DNA from: Mucilaginibacter ginsenosidivorax
Lineage (GTDB): Bacteria > Bacteroidota > Bacteroidia > Sphingobacteriales > Sphingobacteriaceae
DNA length: 64,000 nucleotides
Direction of reading: 5' to 3'
Assembly (NCBI RefSeq): GCF_007971525.1
Contig: NZ_CP042437.1
Coordinates: 7,130,001 to 7,194,000 of the forward strand
Shown: one piece after another, positions 9,378-20,300 of the stretch
Layout of the letters: each line of letters begins with the position of its first letter
How positions within the stretch are numbered: the first letter of the stretch is position 1
Position numbers and translations under genes: made by a program
The notes under the pieces: generated by a model
Database searches by the model: none
Seen by the model: the letters and a program-made list of their open reading frames with translations, nothing else
What the model was told of the DNA's origin: nothing

Positions 9378-12300
9378 ATGAAGAAACAATGGTTGATGGC
9401 CTTATGCTTTTACATAGGCACAGGGAGTGCTTTTGCCCAGCAGGAAGCAAGTGTAAAGGAGTATAACAAAATAATTATCAGTTATCCCTTCTCTGATCCT
9501 AACCCAATCCCCAACTTTACCAACGTTTACCCGTATTTCCGTTACGACGGATTTACGGATAAACCGGTATCAAAAGAATGGAAGATAGTAGAGCTGGAAA
9601 ACCAGTACATCAGGCTTACCATAATGCCACAGATAGGAGGGAAGATTTGGTCGGCTATCGAAAAATCAACCGGTAAGCCTATTGTTTATGAAAATCATGT
9701 GATCAAATTCAGGGACATTGCCATGCGCGGCCCCTGGACAAGCGGCGGTATCGAACCTAATTACGGCATCATCGGCCATACTCCAAATTCGGTAACGCCG
9801 GTTGATTACCTTACCCGTAAAAACACCGATGGCAGTGTAAGCTGCATCATCAGCGTACTTGACCTGCTCACCAGCACCACCTGGACAATGGAGGTTAACC
9901 TGCCTAAAGATAAAGCATACTTTACCACTAAATCGTTCTGGTACAACTCGACCCCGATTGAGCAGCCCTATTACCATTGGATGAACACCGGGATAAAAAC
10001 AAAGGGTAACCTGCAATATATTTTTCCGGGTACCAATTACCTGGGCCACCAGGGAGAGTATAGCGACTGGCCGGTAAATAAACAAAACGGGAAGGACATA
10101 TCTTTTTACGAAAACAACAATTTTGGCGGCTACAAATCATACCACGTATTTGGCAAGTACACCGATTTTTTTGGTGCTTACTGGCACGATGATGATTTTG
10201 GCATGGCACGTTATGGCGGCCACGAAGATAAAGCAGGCAAAAAGATCTGGATATGGGGACTATCAGACCAGGGTATGATATGGGAAAAATTGCTGACTGA
10301 TAACGACGGGCAATATTCTGAAATTCAATCGGGCAGGTTGTTTAATCAAACATCGCCTAAAAGTACTTTTACACCATTTAAACATAAAAGTTTTGCACCC
10401 GGCGCATCAGATACCTGGACGGAGTATTGGTACCCGGTTATGAAAACCAAAGGCTTTGTAAAAGCTAATAACTACGGTGCCTTAAATGTGAAAGCCGCTG
10501 ATGGCTGGCTCAAATTATACTTTAACCCGGTACAAAAAACAGCTGATGTGCTTGAAGTAAAACAGGGCGGTCAGGTTATCTACAGTAAAAAATTAACCCT
10601 TAATCCCCTACAAATCTTCGCTGATTCTATCAAGGCGGATGCCAAAGATGTAATAGTAAGCATAGGCGGCAACAAACTCATTTATGATGCCGGGCCAGAT
10701 GCCGATAATTTAAGCCGACCGCTTGATTTACCAGCCGGTTTTGACTGGAACAGCACCTATGGCCTGTACACACAGGGTAAAGAATTAATGGATCAAAAAA
10801 TGTACCCCGATGCAGAAATCAAGCTAACCGAAGCATTAAATAAAGACCCATATTACCTGCCCGCACTGGTGCAAAGCGCTGTACTGATGTATCATAATAT
10901 GCGCTATACTGATGCTTTAAACTACATTAAAACCGCTTTGAGCATCAACACTAACGATGGGGCTGCCAATTATTATTACGGCGTTATCAATACACAATTA
11001 GGAAACGTGGTTGACGCCAAAGATGGTTTTGATATTGCGTCGTTATCGGTAGAATACAGAAACGCTGCTTATTCGGCTTTAGGTAGTTTGTATCTTAAAG
11101 AAAAGAATTACGAAAAGGCCCTTGAGTTTGCTTCAAAGGCGCTGGATTTTAACAGGTATGATATAGGAGCTTTGCAGGTGCAGGCCATTGCTTACCGGCA
11201 GTTAAAGGACGATAAAAAGGCTGCCGAAGTATTGGAAACGATATTGGTTTTTGAACCGCTTAGCCATTTCGCCGCGTTTGAAAAGTATTTGTTAAATGCA
11301 ACAGAAGCAAATAAAACAGGCTTCGGCTCCATGATCCGGAACGAGCAACCTATTGAAAGTTATTTAGAGCTTGCGGATAGTTATTATAAAAACGGCTGTG
11401 TTAACGAAAGTGAGCAGGTTTTGCAGCTATCGCCGGTTAATGCTTTGGTTGTTTATAAGCTGGCCTATTTAGCGCATCAACAAGGAAAATCTTACGCAGA
11501 ACTGCTGACCAAAGCCAACGCGTTAAGCGCCGCCTTTGTGTTTCCGTTCCGCAATAGCGATGCTGAGGTATTACAATGGGTAGTGCAGCAAAACAGCAGC
11601 TGGAAACCTAAGTATTTCCTGGCGCTGTTGTATAAAGACCGTAACCGGATAGCGGAAAGCAAAAAGCTTTTTGCCCAATGCGATAATCTGCCAGATTTTG
11701 CGCCATTTTATGCTGCCCGGGCGGCCATGCAGATGGGAACAAGCGATATTGCCGATTTAAAAATGGCGACAAAGTTGGACAAGGGCTGGCGCTATAATAA
11801 ATTGCTTGGCGAGTACTATGTAAATCATAATCAATATGCCGATGCTTTGGCTACCGTGGAACCTTTTTATAAAGCTCACCAGGATAATTACATCACCGGA
11901 ATTTTATATGCCAAAACACTGTTACTTAACAGGCGCTATAACGAATGTGGTAAATTATTAGCCCGTATTAACATTCTGCCTTTTGAAGGCGCTACTATTG
12001 GCCGCGAACTATATCGCGAAACAGAACTGATGCAGGCGGTCCAAAAAATAAAATCGAAAAACTATAGTGGTGCAATAGCTTTTATCAACCAAGCAAAAAA
12101 ATGGCCTGCTAATCTTGGCGTAGGGAAACCATATGCCGAAAACGTGGACGAACGCCTGGAGGATTGGATGAACTATCAATGCTATCTCAAAAAAGGGGAT
12201 ACTGATGAAGCCAACAAATCCCTGCAAAAAATTATTGCCTTTAAACCCAAAATAGAGAATACGGTAAGTAACTTTTTACCGGCGAATGATTTGGTTACGG

Positions 12301-12479
12301 CCTGGGCAATTGAAAAACTACAGGATAGGGGTGCTGCTGCCAATTGGCTGAATACCGAGATTAAACAATATCCCGATGACAAAGTATTGCAATGGGTTAA
12401 GGCCGTGTTTGAAGCTAAACGCTATCAGCAAACAACAATAAGCGATGCCGGGATACGGATACTTAAAGAGTTGATTTAA
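9378..12479 (+). CDS. DUF5107 domain protein with long TPR array, secreted
   Basis: 1033 residues beginning with a signal peptide (MKKQWLMALCFYIGTGSAFAQ). Residues about 45-340 match the DUF5107 pattern, recognisable from LENQYIRLTIMPQIGGKIW, FRDIAMRGPWTSGGIEPNYG and YYHWMNTGIK. The fold is related to galactose mutarotase-like carbohydrate domains. From about residue 450 to the end there are many TPR helices, for example YPDAEIKLTEALNKDPYYLPAL and AAYSALGSLYLKEKNYEKALE. The family occurs in PULs, but no reaction is established as far as I know. The gene sits 10 bp after the GH123-like hydrolase, so they are probably co-transcribed. It may bind or process the released sugar in the periplasm. 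Confidence 0.8.
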   Translation: MKKQWLMALCFYIGTGSAFAQQEASVKEYNKIIISYPFSDPNPIPNFTNVYPYFRYDGFTDKPVSKEWKIVELENQYIRLTIMPQIGGKIWSAIEKSTGKPIVYENHVIKFRDIAMRGPWTSGGIEPNYGIIGHTPNSVTPVDYLTRKNTDGSVSCIISVLDLLTSTTWTMEVNLPKDKAYFTTKSFWYNSTPIEQPYYHWMNTGIKTKGNLQYIFPGTNYLGHQGEYSDWPVNKQNGKDISFYENNNFGGYKSYHVFGKYTDFFGAYWHDDDFGMARYGGHEDKAGKKIWIWGLSDQGMIWEKLLTDNDGQYSEIQSGRLFNQTSPKSTFTPFKHKSFAPGASDTWTEYWYPVMKTKGFVKANNYGALNVKAADGWLKLYFNPVQKTADVLEVKQGGQVIYSKKLTLNPLQIFADSIKADAKDVIVSIGGNKLIYDAGPDADNLSRPLDLPAGFDWNSTYGLYTQGKELMDQKMYPDAEIKLTEALNKDPYYLPALVQSAVLMYHNMRYTDALNYIKTALSINTNDGAANYYYGVINTQLGNVVDAKDGFDIASLSVEYRNAAYSALGSLYLKEKNYEKALEFASKALDFNRYDIGALQVQAIAYRQLKDDKKAAEVLETILVFEPLSHFAAFEKYLLNATEANKTGFGSMIRNEQPIESYLELADSYYKNGCVNESEQVLQLSPVNALVVYKLAYLAHQQGKSYAELLTKANALSAAFVFPFRNSDAEVLQWVVQQNSSWKPKYFLALLYKDRNRIAESKKLFAQCDNLPDFAPFYAARAAMQMGTSDIADLKMATKLDKGWRYNKLLGEYYVNHNQYADALATVEPFYKAHQDNYITGILYAKTLLLNRRYNECGKLLARINILPFEGATIGRELYRETELMQAVQKIKSKNYSGAIAFINQAKKWPANLGVGKPYAENVDERLEDWMNYQCYLKKGDTDEANKSLQKIIAFKPKIENTVSNFLPANDLVTAWAIEKLQDRGAAANWLNTEIKQYPDDKVLQWVKAVFEAKRYQQTTISDAGIRILKELI

Positions 12480-12502
12480 AATTTTGTTTTTACCTAATCT
12501 TT

Positions 12503-12553
12503 GGTTTAATAAATTAGTTTCTTTTTAATTAATTTATTAAACCATTTTTATTG
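12503..12553 (+). terminator. Terminator after the first PUL
   Basis: Perfect 13-bp arms 12503-12515 and 12531-12543 with a 15-nt loop, followed by ATTTTTATTG, lie 24 nt after the DUF5107 stop. This probably ends the transcript of the first locus. Confidence 0.6.
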
Positions 12554-12586
12554 TATTCTGTTCCTTAAGTAAATCTATACCTGCTT

Positions 12587-12949
12587 ATGGAAACAAATGA
12601 TACTTACCAACCTCTTGTAAAACAAATAAAGCAATATTTTGAAACGCGTTATAAGCTGCTTAAATATCAAGCTATAGCACAGCGCACAACTATCATTTCG
12701 GCTATTATAACAGATGTGGCTATGGCTACCGTGTTCATGGTTGCATTTGTTTTTATTACGCTGACACTGGCCTTTTTGGCTGGCAATTTTTTAGGCTCAA
12801 ACTGGGCCGGTTTCGGCTGCGTAACATTGCTTTACCTGTTTTTATCACTCCTCAGCCGGTTGTTTAAAATCACGATAGAAAATGTGCTGATCCGCGTTTT
12901 GATTCAAAGGATATTTAAACATAAAAACAACCTCACAAGCGACAAATAG
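12587..12949 (+). CDS. Small membrane protein of the holin-X / phage-holin-like family
   Basis: 120 residues. A charged N-terminal helix (about 1-40) is followed by two hydrophobic segments (about 46-70 and 77-98) and a basic tail ending in FKHKNNLTSDK. The layout is that of the chromosomal PF07332-like proteins often named phage holin family, which are common housekeeping membrane proteins of unknown role and not evidence of a prophage; no phage genes are near. The stop is one base away from the stop of the convergent MscS gene. Confidence 0.6.
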   Translation: METNDTYQPLVKQIKQYFETRYKLLKYQAIAQRTTIISAIITDVAMATVFMVAFVFITLTLAFLAGNFLGSNWAGFGCVTLLYLFLSLLSRLFKITIENVLIRVLIQRIFKHKNNLTSDK

Positions 12950-12950
12950 C

Positions 12951-13736
12951 TTACATCCCGGGGATTTTGATGCCTGCATCTTTAATGCTTTGCAAAATGA
13001 TCTCTTGTATGGCCAGCTTGGTGTCCTGGAAACCGTGCGCATTTACCCACAGGTTTACATTAATCCGGTAGCCATCGGCTTCTATGGTGCCCACGCCAAT
13101 CCGCCGTTCTGGCTTTGGTAAAATGCTTTCGGTTTTGTTTATAGCTTCATCTATAACAGATTTTACCTCTTTGATATCGATGTTGTTTGGCATTTTTAAT
13201 TCCAGGTCTAACCGGCGCGTGCCTTCACGACTGATATTGATGATCACCTCGTTTGATAGTTTGCTGTTAGGTACTATCACTGTACGGTTATCATAGGTAG
13301 TTATCACGGTGTAAAATATCTGGATCGAGATTACCGTTCCTTCCTGTCCCTGGGCAATAATATTATCGCCAACTACAAAAGGCTTTAGCAGCAAAATGAG
13401 TACGCCGCTGGCAAAGTTTTGCAATGTGCCCGATAAAGCCAGCCCGACAGCTACACCCAAGGCACCTATAAGGGCTGCAAACAAAGTCATCTGGATGCCT
13501 ACTATTTGCATTACACCCAATACAAGTAATATCCTTAACGCAACCGCGATCAGGCTTAGCAGGAAGGGTTTTAAAGAGGGATCCACATTCTTCCTGTGCA
13601 TCCCCGAGTGCGACCATTTTACAAACAGGTTGATGAGCCAAAGCCCCACCAATAACACCAGCACACCAACAATTAAGCCGGGTCCGTATTTAATTATCCA
13701 GTCGTACACGTGGTCATATAGCTTCTCAATCTTCAT
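12951..13736 (-). CDS. Small-conductance mechanosensitive ion channel, MscS family
   Basis: 261 residues, the short MscS form. Transmembrane helices lie at about 17-37, 55-80 and the pore-lining TM3 with the characteristic Gly/Ala pattern GALGVAVGLALSGTLQNFASG (about 92-112). The beta domain follows (VGDNIIAQGQEGTVISIQIFYTVITTYDNRTVIVPNS) and the C-terminal alpha/beta domain ends at IKIPGM. The channel opens under hypo-osmotic shock in the inner membrane. It lies 60 bp after the GH3 gene on the same strand; a 7-bp palindrome with a 5-nt loop (13739-13757) is in the gap. The link to the GH3 operon is probably positional only. Confidence 0.95.
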   Translation of the reverse strand: MKIEKLYDHVYDWIIKYGPGLIVGVLVLLVGLWLINLFVKWSHSGMHRKNVDPSLKPFLLSLIAVALRILLVLGVMQIVGIQMTLFAALIGALGVAVGLALSGTLQNFASGVLILLLKPFVVGDNIIAQGQEGTVISIQIFYTVITTYDNRTVIVPNSKLSNEVIINISREGTRRLDLELKMPNNIDIKEVKSVIDEAINKTESILPKPERRIGVGTIEADGYRINVNLWVNAHGFQDTKLAIQEIILQSIKDAGIKIPGM

Positions 13737-13796
13737 AATTATAACCTATTGTTATAACTATTTAACCTCAGGAGCCGTAGTTTGTTTCAGTTTTGC

Positions 13797-15962
13797 CTAT
13801 TTGCCTGTAAGCTTAAAGCTGGAACTTAGCTTTTCGTCGACAGAGTTACTGCCCAGAATTAGTTTATAATCACCTGGATAAAGTTTCCAACCATGCTTTT
13901 GTATGTCCCATTTCTGTAATTCTTTAACTGGTATTTTTATAGTTATCAATTGCTCGTTTCCTTTGCCTACACTTACCCGTTTAAAGCCTTTTAGCTCTTT
14001 AACCGGCATCCGGTCAATTGAAGGGTATTTAATATAAGCCTGCACAACTTCGTCGGCATCCATGTTTCCCGTGTTTTTCACTTTAACAGTCACACTAATG
14101 GTGTCCTTTGCAGCATATTGCTTAGCCGGTGCAGCAGTGGCCTCATAGCTAAACGAAGTATAGCTCAAGCCAAAACCAAATGGGTATTGCACAGCACCAC
14201 TAAAATAGCGGTAAGTACGGCCTTTCATGCTATAGCTGGTATATTCGGGTAAATCCTTAACCGAATTATAAAAGGTAAGCGGCAGGTGGCCCGACGGGCT
14301 TATCTTTCCAAAAATAATATCGGCCAATGCGTTACCACCCTGTTCACCAGGATACCAGGCGTATATAATGGCGTCGGCATATGGCGCTATGGCGGCCACA
14401 TCTACATCGCTGCCGGCAGTTATTACAGCTATGATAGGTTTCTTAACCCCCTTACGCAATTCTCTCATAAAGGCTATTTCACTTGCAGGCAAGCTCAGCG
14501 TCTTTTTGTCGCCGCCAGATTCGGCCAGGAATGCATCCCCGGCTTCACCTTCCAATACAGGCGATAAACCTATTACAGCGATAGTTACATCGGCATTGCC
14601 TGCACCCCAGATACCGCCAAAATGGGTAGTGTCACGATAATCGCAGCCCAGGTCATATTCTACGCGGGTGCCTTTATCCACATTGCCTGTAATACCTTCT
14701 ACAAAGTTTATTACTTTGCTGCTTACACCATGATAACTGCCAACCATTGCATCTAAAGCGGCCGCATTGGGGCCCAAAACCATAAAGCTGGTATATTGCC
14801 CCTGTTTAAATGGCAATACATTATTATCGTTTTTTAGCAATACCATACTTTGTTGAGCAACCTTACGGGCAAGTGCAATATGAGCCTCGTTGTGAATACT
14901 ATCAGCACCGTAATTTTTAAAAGGTGCTGCGCCGCCTTCGTCAAAAAAGCCTAATTTAAACTGGGTTTTCAGGATACGCGACAGGGCTACATCAACTTCT
15001 TTTTCTGTAAGTAGTTTTTGTTGTACCGCCTTCACCAGGTCGCCCTGGAAAACCGACGAACAATCCAGGTCGATGCCGGCCTTTATGCCCGCGGCGGCAG
15101 TTTCAACAGCCGTAGGAATGGTTTTATGTGTTAAAAAAACATCGTCAAGCGCACCGCAATCTGTTACCACGTGCCCTTTAAAACCCCATTCGTTCCTTAA
15201 GATATCGGTTACCAGGTTCTTATTTACAGAGTTAGGCACACCGTTAATACTGTTATAAGCCGTCATCACAGATTCTACCCCAGAATTTACCAGCGCGTGG
15301 AACGCGTATAGGTACGTTTCGCGCATGTCCTTTTCATCAACAATAGCATCAAAATAATCGCGGGTAGCTTCGGGGCCGCTATGCGCTGCAAAATGCTTGG
15401 CGGTGGCTGCGGCTTTCAGGTAACGGCTGTCTTTTCCCTGCATCCCGTGTACAAATGCCGATCCTATGTGTGCCGTCAAAAAGGGATCTTCCCCATAGGT
15501 TTCCTGCCCGCGTCCCCATCGTGGATCGCGAAAAATGTTGATGTTGGGTGTCCAGAAGGTAAGGCCCATATATTGCAAACGGCGCCCCAATGATGTTGAT
15601 ACGTTGTATTTTGCCCTCGCCTCAGTTGAGATTGCGTCGGCAACGGAATCAACCAGTTTTTCATTAAATGTAGCCGCCATACCAATGGCCTGCGGAAATA
15701 TGGTAGCATCACCTGCCCGTGCCACGCCGTGTAAGCCTTCGTTCCACCAGTTGTAAGCGGGAATGTTTAAGCGGGGTACGGCTTTGCTCCTGTAGCCCAA
15801 TAAGGATACCTTTTCTTCTAATGTTAATTTAGATATCAAATCCTTTATCCTGGTATCAATCGATTGCGAAGCATCTTTGTAAACAGGAGTATTTTGCGCC
15901 ATGGCAGATAACGATGATAGTATTAATGCGCAACCAGACAAACAGGCGGCGCTCTTTTTCAT
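13797..15962 (-). CDS. Glycoside hydrolase family 3, beta-xylosidase-like
   Basis: 721 residues from the ATG at 15962, which starts a standard signal peptide (MKKSAACLSGCALILSSLSA); an in-frame ATG 24 bp upstream (15986) is possible but adds a poor n-region. The N-terminal TIM barrel shows VPRLNIPAYNWWNEGLHGVA, DPRWGRGQETYGEDP and KHFAAHSG, and the nucleophile motif VVTDCGALDD with Asp at about residue 268. The alpha/beta sandwich carries the acid/base region (GLSPVLEGEAGDAFL), and a C-terminal Fn3-like domain follows. NWWNEGLHGVA and YGEDPFLT are typical of the beta-xylosidase/arabinofuranosidase branch rather than the BglX branch. It is the last gene behind the VCBS and haloperoxidase-like genes, with a gap of about 57 bp. 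Confidence 0.9.
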   Translation of the reverse strand: MKKSAACLSGCALILSSLSAMAQNTPVYKDASQSIDTRIKDLISKLTLEEKVSLLGYRSKAVPRLNIPAYNWWNEGLHGVARAGDATIFPQAIGMAATFNEKLVDSVADAISTEARAKYNVSTSLGRRLQYMGLTFWTPNINIFRDPRWGRGQETYGEDPFLTAHIGSAFVHGMQGKDSRYLKAAATAKHFAAHSGPEATRDYFDAIVDEKDMRETYLYAFHALVNSGVESVMTAYNSINGVPNSVNKNLVTDILRNEWGFKGHVVTDCGALDDVFLTHKTIPTAVETAAAGIKAGIDLDCSSVFQGDLVKAVQQKLLTEKEVDVALSRILKTQFKLGFFDEGGAAPFKNYGADSIHNEAHIALARKVAQQSMVLLKNDNNVLPFKQGQYTSFMVLGPNAAALDAMVGSYHGVSSKVINFVEGITGNVDKGTRVEYDLGCDYRDTTHFGGIWGAGNADVTIAVIGLSPVLEGEAGDAFLAESGGDKKTLSLPASEIAFMRELRKGVKKPIIAVITAGSDVDVAAIAPYADAIIYAWYPGEQGGNALADIIFGKISPSGHLPLTFYNSVKDLPEYTSYSMKGRTYRYFSGAVQYPFGFGLSYTSFSYEATAAPAKQYAAKDTISVTVKVKNTGNMDADEVVQAYIKYPSIDRMPVKELKGFKRVSVGKGNEQLITIKIPVKELQKWDIQKHGWKLYPGDYKLILGSNSVDEKLSSSFKLTGK

Positions 15963-16019
15963 AATGATATGTGTAATATATTTCATTCGAAGGCAGATAT
16001 TTACGCTGATAGATGAACT

Positions 16020-17366
16020 TTATTTAACAAGGGGCAATATACCAGCTTTTTTTATTTTGGTGATGATGGCGTTACCAACTTTCTTGCCTTGCGCGTTGCC
16101 ATTTTCTATACTTTGCATATAGTGGATGCCGCCATAAAAACGCGACATGGAAGCTTCGGCTGCTGCCTGGCGGAAGGACTTGAAATCGCGCTGGCCGCTG
16201 CCAAAGGGAATTTCGGTATTATCGGTATAGGCAAAATTATCGCCCAACAAATAGGTTAGCATTTCGGCCGATGCGTTGGAGATAACGGCGTGTCCGCTTG
16301 TGTACTCCGGGAAAGGCGGGGTTTGTAAAACAGGCTGCCATTTAACATCCATGTACCGGTTAATAAAAGTTTCGGGGCGGATTCGGTTACTTGTAAATTT
16401 TTCTTCCCAACAGCTGATGAAGGCATCCATCAGCGTAACGCCCACTAAAGTTGTTACCTCGATAGAGTGGTCAAAATCAAGCCCTGCCTGGCGGGTTACC
16501 AAACCAGTTACATGCATCCAATGCCCACCCGGACTGATCTTTTTATAACCAATAGCCATATGGCCGGATGTGGTGATAGCAAATGGGTTACAATCCCAAA
16601 AAAGGGCAATGTTAATTTGCTCTGTCGAAAGGTGTTTTGATACATTGTAAACAGCCTTTACCTGTTTGTAAAATGCCGATGAGGTATCTTTGCTGAAAGG
16701 GATCAATGGAGCCGGTTTGTATTGATTGGCCGAATCTATTACCATTGTGCGGATGGTTTTCCAGTTGGGTTCCAGGGCTTCAAAATATCCCGGCGGGGTA
16801 GGGTACCATTTACTTTCGTCTTTTATAGGGGTATATCTTTTCAACGCACTCAACTGGCTGTAGTGGTCGGTTTTTGAAAACGCGACAGCGGCCGCGGAAG
16901 CTAACTTTGCTACTTTGATGGAGTTTTGAATGATGGTGGAGTCAATATTTGTTTTTTTTAGCAACTGCACAAAGGCGTCCTGGTCATCAGTCATCATAAA
17001 CCCGGATGGCAGCAGTAGTTTGGCAGTTTCCATGATGCTGTAAAAAGCAGCAATTTTATAGTCGTATTTTAAGCGGATAGTATCCAGGGTACTGTTGGCC
17101 TTGTAATCCTTGATGAATTTTTGCAGTGCGGGAATATTTTTATTGTTGGCGGCTACAATATTATAGGCGCCCAGCATCGCGTAAGCGTAGTAACGCGCGG
17201 CAACAGGAGGGCCAACCACATCATGTACCATTACCATGGTTACTGCGTTTACCGCATGGTCTGGCTGCAAATAGTCGGGGTAATTATTATTATTGGTTTT
17301 TTGAGCGTAGCATTGCTGTGCAATCAACGCGCAAAATACCAGGAGCGATTTTTTTAAGTAATTCAT
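16020..17366 (-). CDS. Vanadium-dependent haloperoxidase-like / PAP2-superfamily secreted protein
   Basis: 448 residues with a signal peptide (MNYLKKSLLVFCALIAQQCYA). The C-terminal half holds the vanadate/phosphate-binding signature of the family in order: IRPETF with Arg330, PEYTSGHAV with His359 as the expected acid/base, and SRFYGGIHY with His415 as the expected metal ligand. The large N-terminal helical part fits the chloroperoxidase type rather than a small PAP2 lipid phosphatase. Family members oxidise halides with peroxide, but many bacterial relatives are untested and may be phosphatases. Its start codon shares one base with the stop of the preceding VCBS gene (17364-17368), so the two are translationally coupled. 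Confidence 0.85.
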   Translation of the reverse strand: MNYLKKSLLVFCALIAQQCYAQKTNNNNYPDYLQPDHAVNAVTMVMVHDVVGPPVAARYYAYAMLGAYNIVAANNKNIPALQKFIKDYKANSTLDTIRLKYDYKIAAFYSIMETAKLLLPSGFMMTDDQDAFVQLLKKTNIDSTIIQNSIKVAKLASAAAVAFSKTDHYSQLSALKRYTPIKDESKWYPTPPGYFEALEPNWKTIRTMVIDSANQYKPAPLIPFSKDTSSAFYKQVKAVYNVSKHLSTEQINIALFWDCNPFAITTSGHMAIGYKKISPGGHWMHVTGLVTRQAGLDFDHSIEVTTLVGVTLMDAFISCWEEKFTSNRIRPETFINRYMDVKWQPVLQTPPFPEYTSGHAVISNASAEMLTYLLGDNFAYTDNTEIPFGSGQRDFKSFRQAAAEASMSRFYGGIHYMQSIENGNAQGKKVGNAIITKIKKAGILPLVK

Positions 17367-20300
17367 TATTCTCTATAAAATTGAAGCGGCCCGTCGCTTA
17401 CGCCTATCAGTAAATATAATGTATTGTTGATACTAACCTCCACTGCCGATTTTACATCGCCCATGACCGAAAGTCCCGATGTTGGCTGATTAACATAAGT
17501 AAAGCCGCCTTTGCCATCACCTTTTAACAGGCAGCCATAATTTGCATCAATACTGCCAATCTTAAGGCGATTGTCTGAGTGGTTACCTAATAAAAGGATA
17601 TCGGTATGTCCATCGTGGTCAAAATCGCCTGTCAGGATCTGGCTTGCAGGGGCAAACTGTGCTTCTGTTGGTAATGGCGCTGCCGTGAATTTGCCATTAA
17701 TATTGAGGTACAAAGTTGTCTGCATATTATTAATGCTCAATTTGCCGGCTTTGGCCATGTTATCGGCACTAAAAACCTCATTAATAGTAGCATCAGCATA
17801 CATTTTGTACGAGTTGAATTTGCGGCGCATGGGATAAATCTGCTCATTTAACTCATCGCGGCTCACAAAGGGGTAGCTTTTACCCTGGATATAAAAATTA
17901 AAAAACGGATCGATAGAACCATTTCCGTCAACATCGGTAAAATACATTTCGGCAGGTTCTTTATCTGTGGCTTTAATTTGGGTGTTTAGCCCAAGGTTAC
18001 CTGCAATCAGGTCTGGTTTGCCGTCACCGTTTACATCGGCAAAAGCAATTTTATTCCAGAATCCTTTTTGCGGGGTATTAAAATAATCAGCCGTTTTATC
18101 GGTAAAGCCTTCTTTAGTGTTGACAAAAATGGTTACCGGCATAAATTCACCGCATAAAACCAGGTCTTTGCGGCCATCGTTATTCAGGTCTATCCATTGG
18201 GCATCTGTTACCATGCCAATTTTATTAAATGGTGCAACGGCGGTAGTAAACTTACCTTTGCCATCGTTAACCAACAGATAGCTCTGAGGTGCAACGGGAT
18301 ACTGCCCCGGTATTATACGGCCGCCTATAAACAGATCAAGATCGCCATCACCATCAAAATCGCACGCTTTAACTACCGATTTGCTGTTGGCATTCATTAC
18401 CGGCAGGGCAGTAGGCGACAACACAAACCGACCATTACCTTCGTTTATATAAAGTTCGTCCTGTAAATCGGCAGTGTTGGGCTCATATAACGAATAACCG
18501 CCTTTTGCAATATACAAGTCGACTTTACCATCGCCATTGGCGTCAAAAAAAGCTGCAGCCGCCGTTGTGCCGATGTTATCTGTGCCGCCCCTAATTATAT
18601 CTTTAGGCAGGTACTTTCCGCCGGCCTGTTGAAGGTATATTTTGCCAGGACTGTCTTTTTCGCCGCTTACAAATAAATCTTCCAGTCCATCACCATTTAC
18701 ATCGGCCTTGGCAATAACCGGCGCGGTTTTGGAGTACATGAACAGCATTAATAACTGGCGTTTAAAATCGTTCAGTGTAATTTCTTCAGGTTTGAATTCA
18801 ATAATGGGGTCGGCGCGTTTAAATATGGTTTTCTTTACTTCGGCAGTTTGCCCCGAAAGTTTCCCGCTTGGATCATATTTAACCGTGAGCAACTGATTGG
18901 CATTAACGTCCTTTAATAACTGGATGGAGTTATCCGGCCAGACAATCCGGATAGAATCAACTTTCTTTATCTCGCCTAAACCAAAATTCAGTGTTGTTGA
19001 TGCACATGACAAATATCCCCTGTTGGGGTTTACCTCCTGGTATTGGATGTTTTTGCCGTTGTACACGCTTACTTTAGCACCTATGGCATTGGTGTTTTTG
19101 CCCGTACCTTGCAATTTTACGGCAACGTAGGAGGTGTTACTTACCTCGCGACTGGTGTTCTGGTAGATAGATGCGGGCTGATTGATATTGTTTACCACCA
19201 GGTCGAGATCTCCATCGTTATCCAGATCTGCATATACTGCGCCGCTTGATATATTTTGCTGGTTAATACCCCATTCTACCTGTTTATTGGTAAAGGTAAG
19301 GTCATGGTTGTTTTTGAAAATATAATCGGGCACTGCTGTTGAAGGCATGGCCATTACCAGGTCCATCAGGCGGAATGGTTCGCCGGCCATGGCTTTTTTT
19401 ATCTTGTAATCGCCCCAGTAACGTAAAAAGTCTTTGTTGGTATAGTCCCTCAGGTAGCCATTGGTTACAAATATATCTTTGTAACCATCATTGTCGAAAT
19501 CGGCAATCAGGGGGCACCAACTCCAGTCGGTGTTTGATACGCCTGCCAGCTGTGCTATTTCGCTAAATGTGCCGTCGCCGTTATTTAGCTGCAGCATATT
19601 ACGCATATATTGTTTGTAAAGTCCCTGGTTTTGCATCAGCGCAAAGGACTCGTAGTTTTCTTCCAGTTGAAGTGATTTTTGCCTGTGGTTATCCTCGGGC
19701 AACATATCAAGGGTCATAATATCGGGCAGGCCGTCATTATTAAAATCGGCAATATCAACACCCATCGAAAAGTGCGACATATGCCTTAGCATTTCCTTTG
19801 ATTTTTCGGCAAAGGTACCGTTGTGGTTATTAATGTATATATAATCCGGTTCGTTGTAATCGTTGGTTACATAAATATCGGGCCAGCCATCCTTGTTAAT
19901 ATCTGCAATGGCCACACCCAGCCCAAAGGTAAGCGGGTTTTGTACTACCCCGGCCGCTTTTGATACATCGGTAAAATGGCCGTTGTCGTTACGAAATAGC
20001 TTATTGCTGGCCAGTTCATCGGTTTGATCTTTATAACGGGCCAGTTCCATGTTATCAATCTTTTTAATGTTATGGTTCAGCAGGAACATGTCAAGGTCGC
20101 CATCATTATCATAATCAAAAAACACGGCCTGGGTACTGTATCCAGGGTCTGCTAAACCATATTCTTTGGCTTGTTCTTTAAACTTATTGTTACCCTGGTT
20201 AATGAACAACTGGTTGCTACGGGTAGCATTATCGGTTTTGCCCGAGTAGCATACGTAAATATCCAGTAAACCATCGCCATTTACATCGGCCATGGTAACT

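Noticed and set aside
12587..12949. Prophage remnant because of the holin-like protein
   Set aside because: Proteins of this type are ordinary chromosomal membrane proteins; there are no phage structural, lysis or integrase genes nearby.
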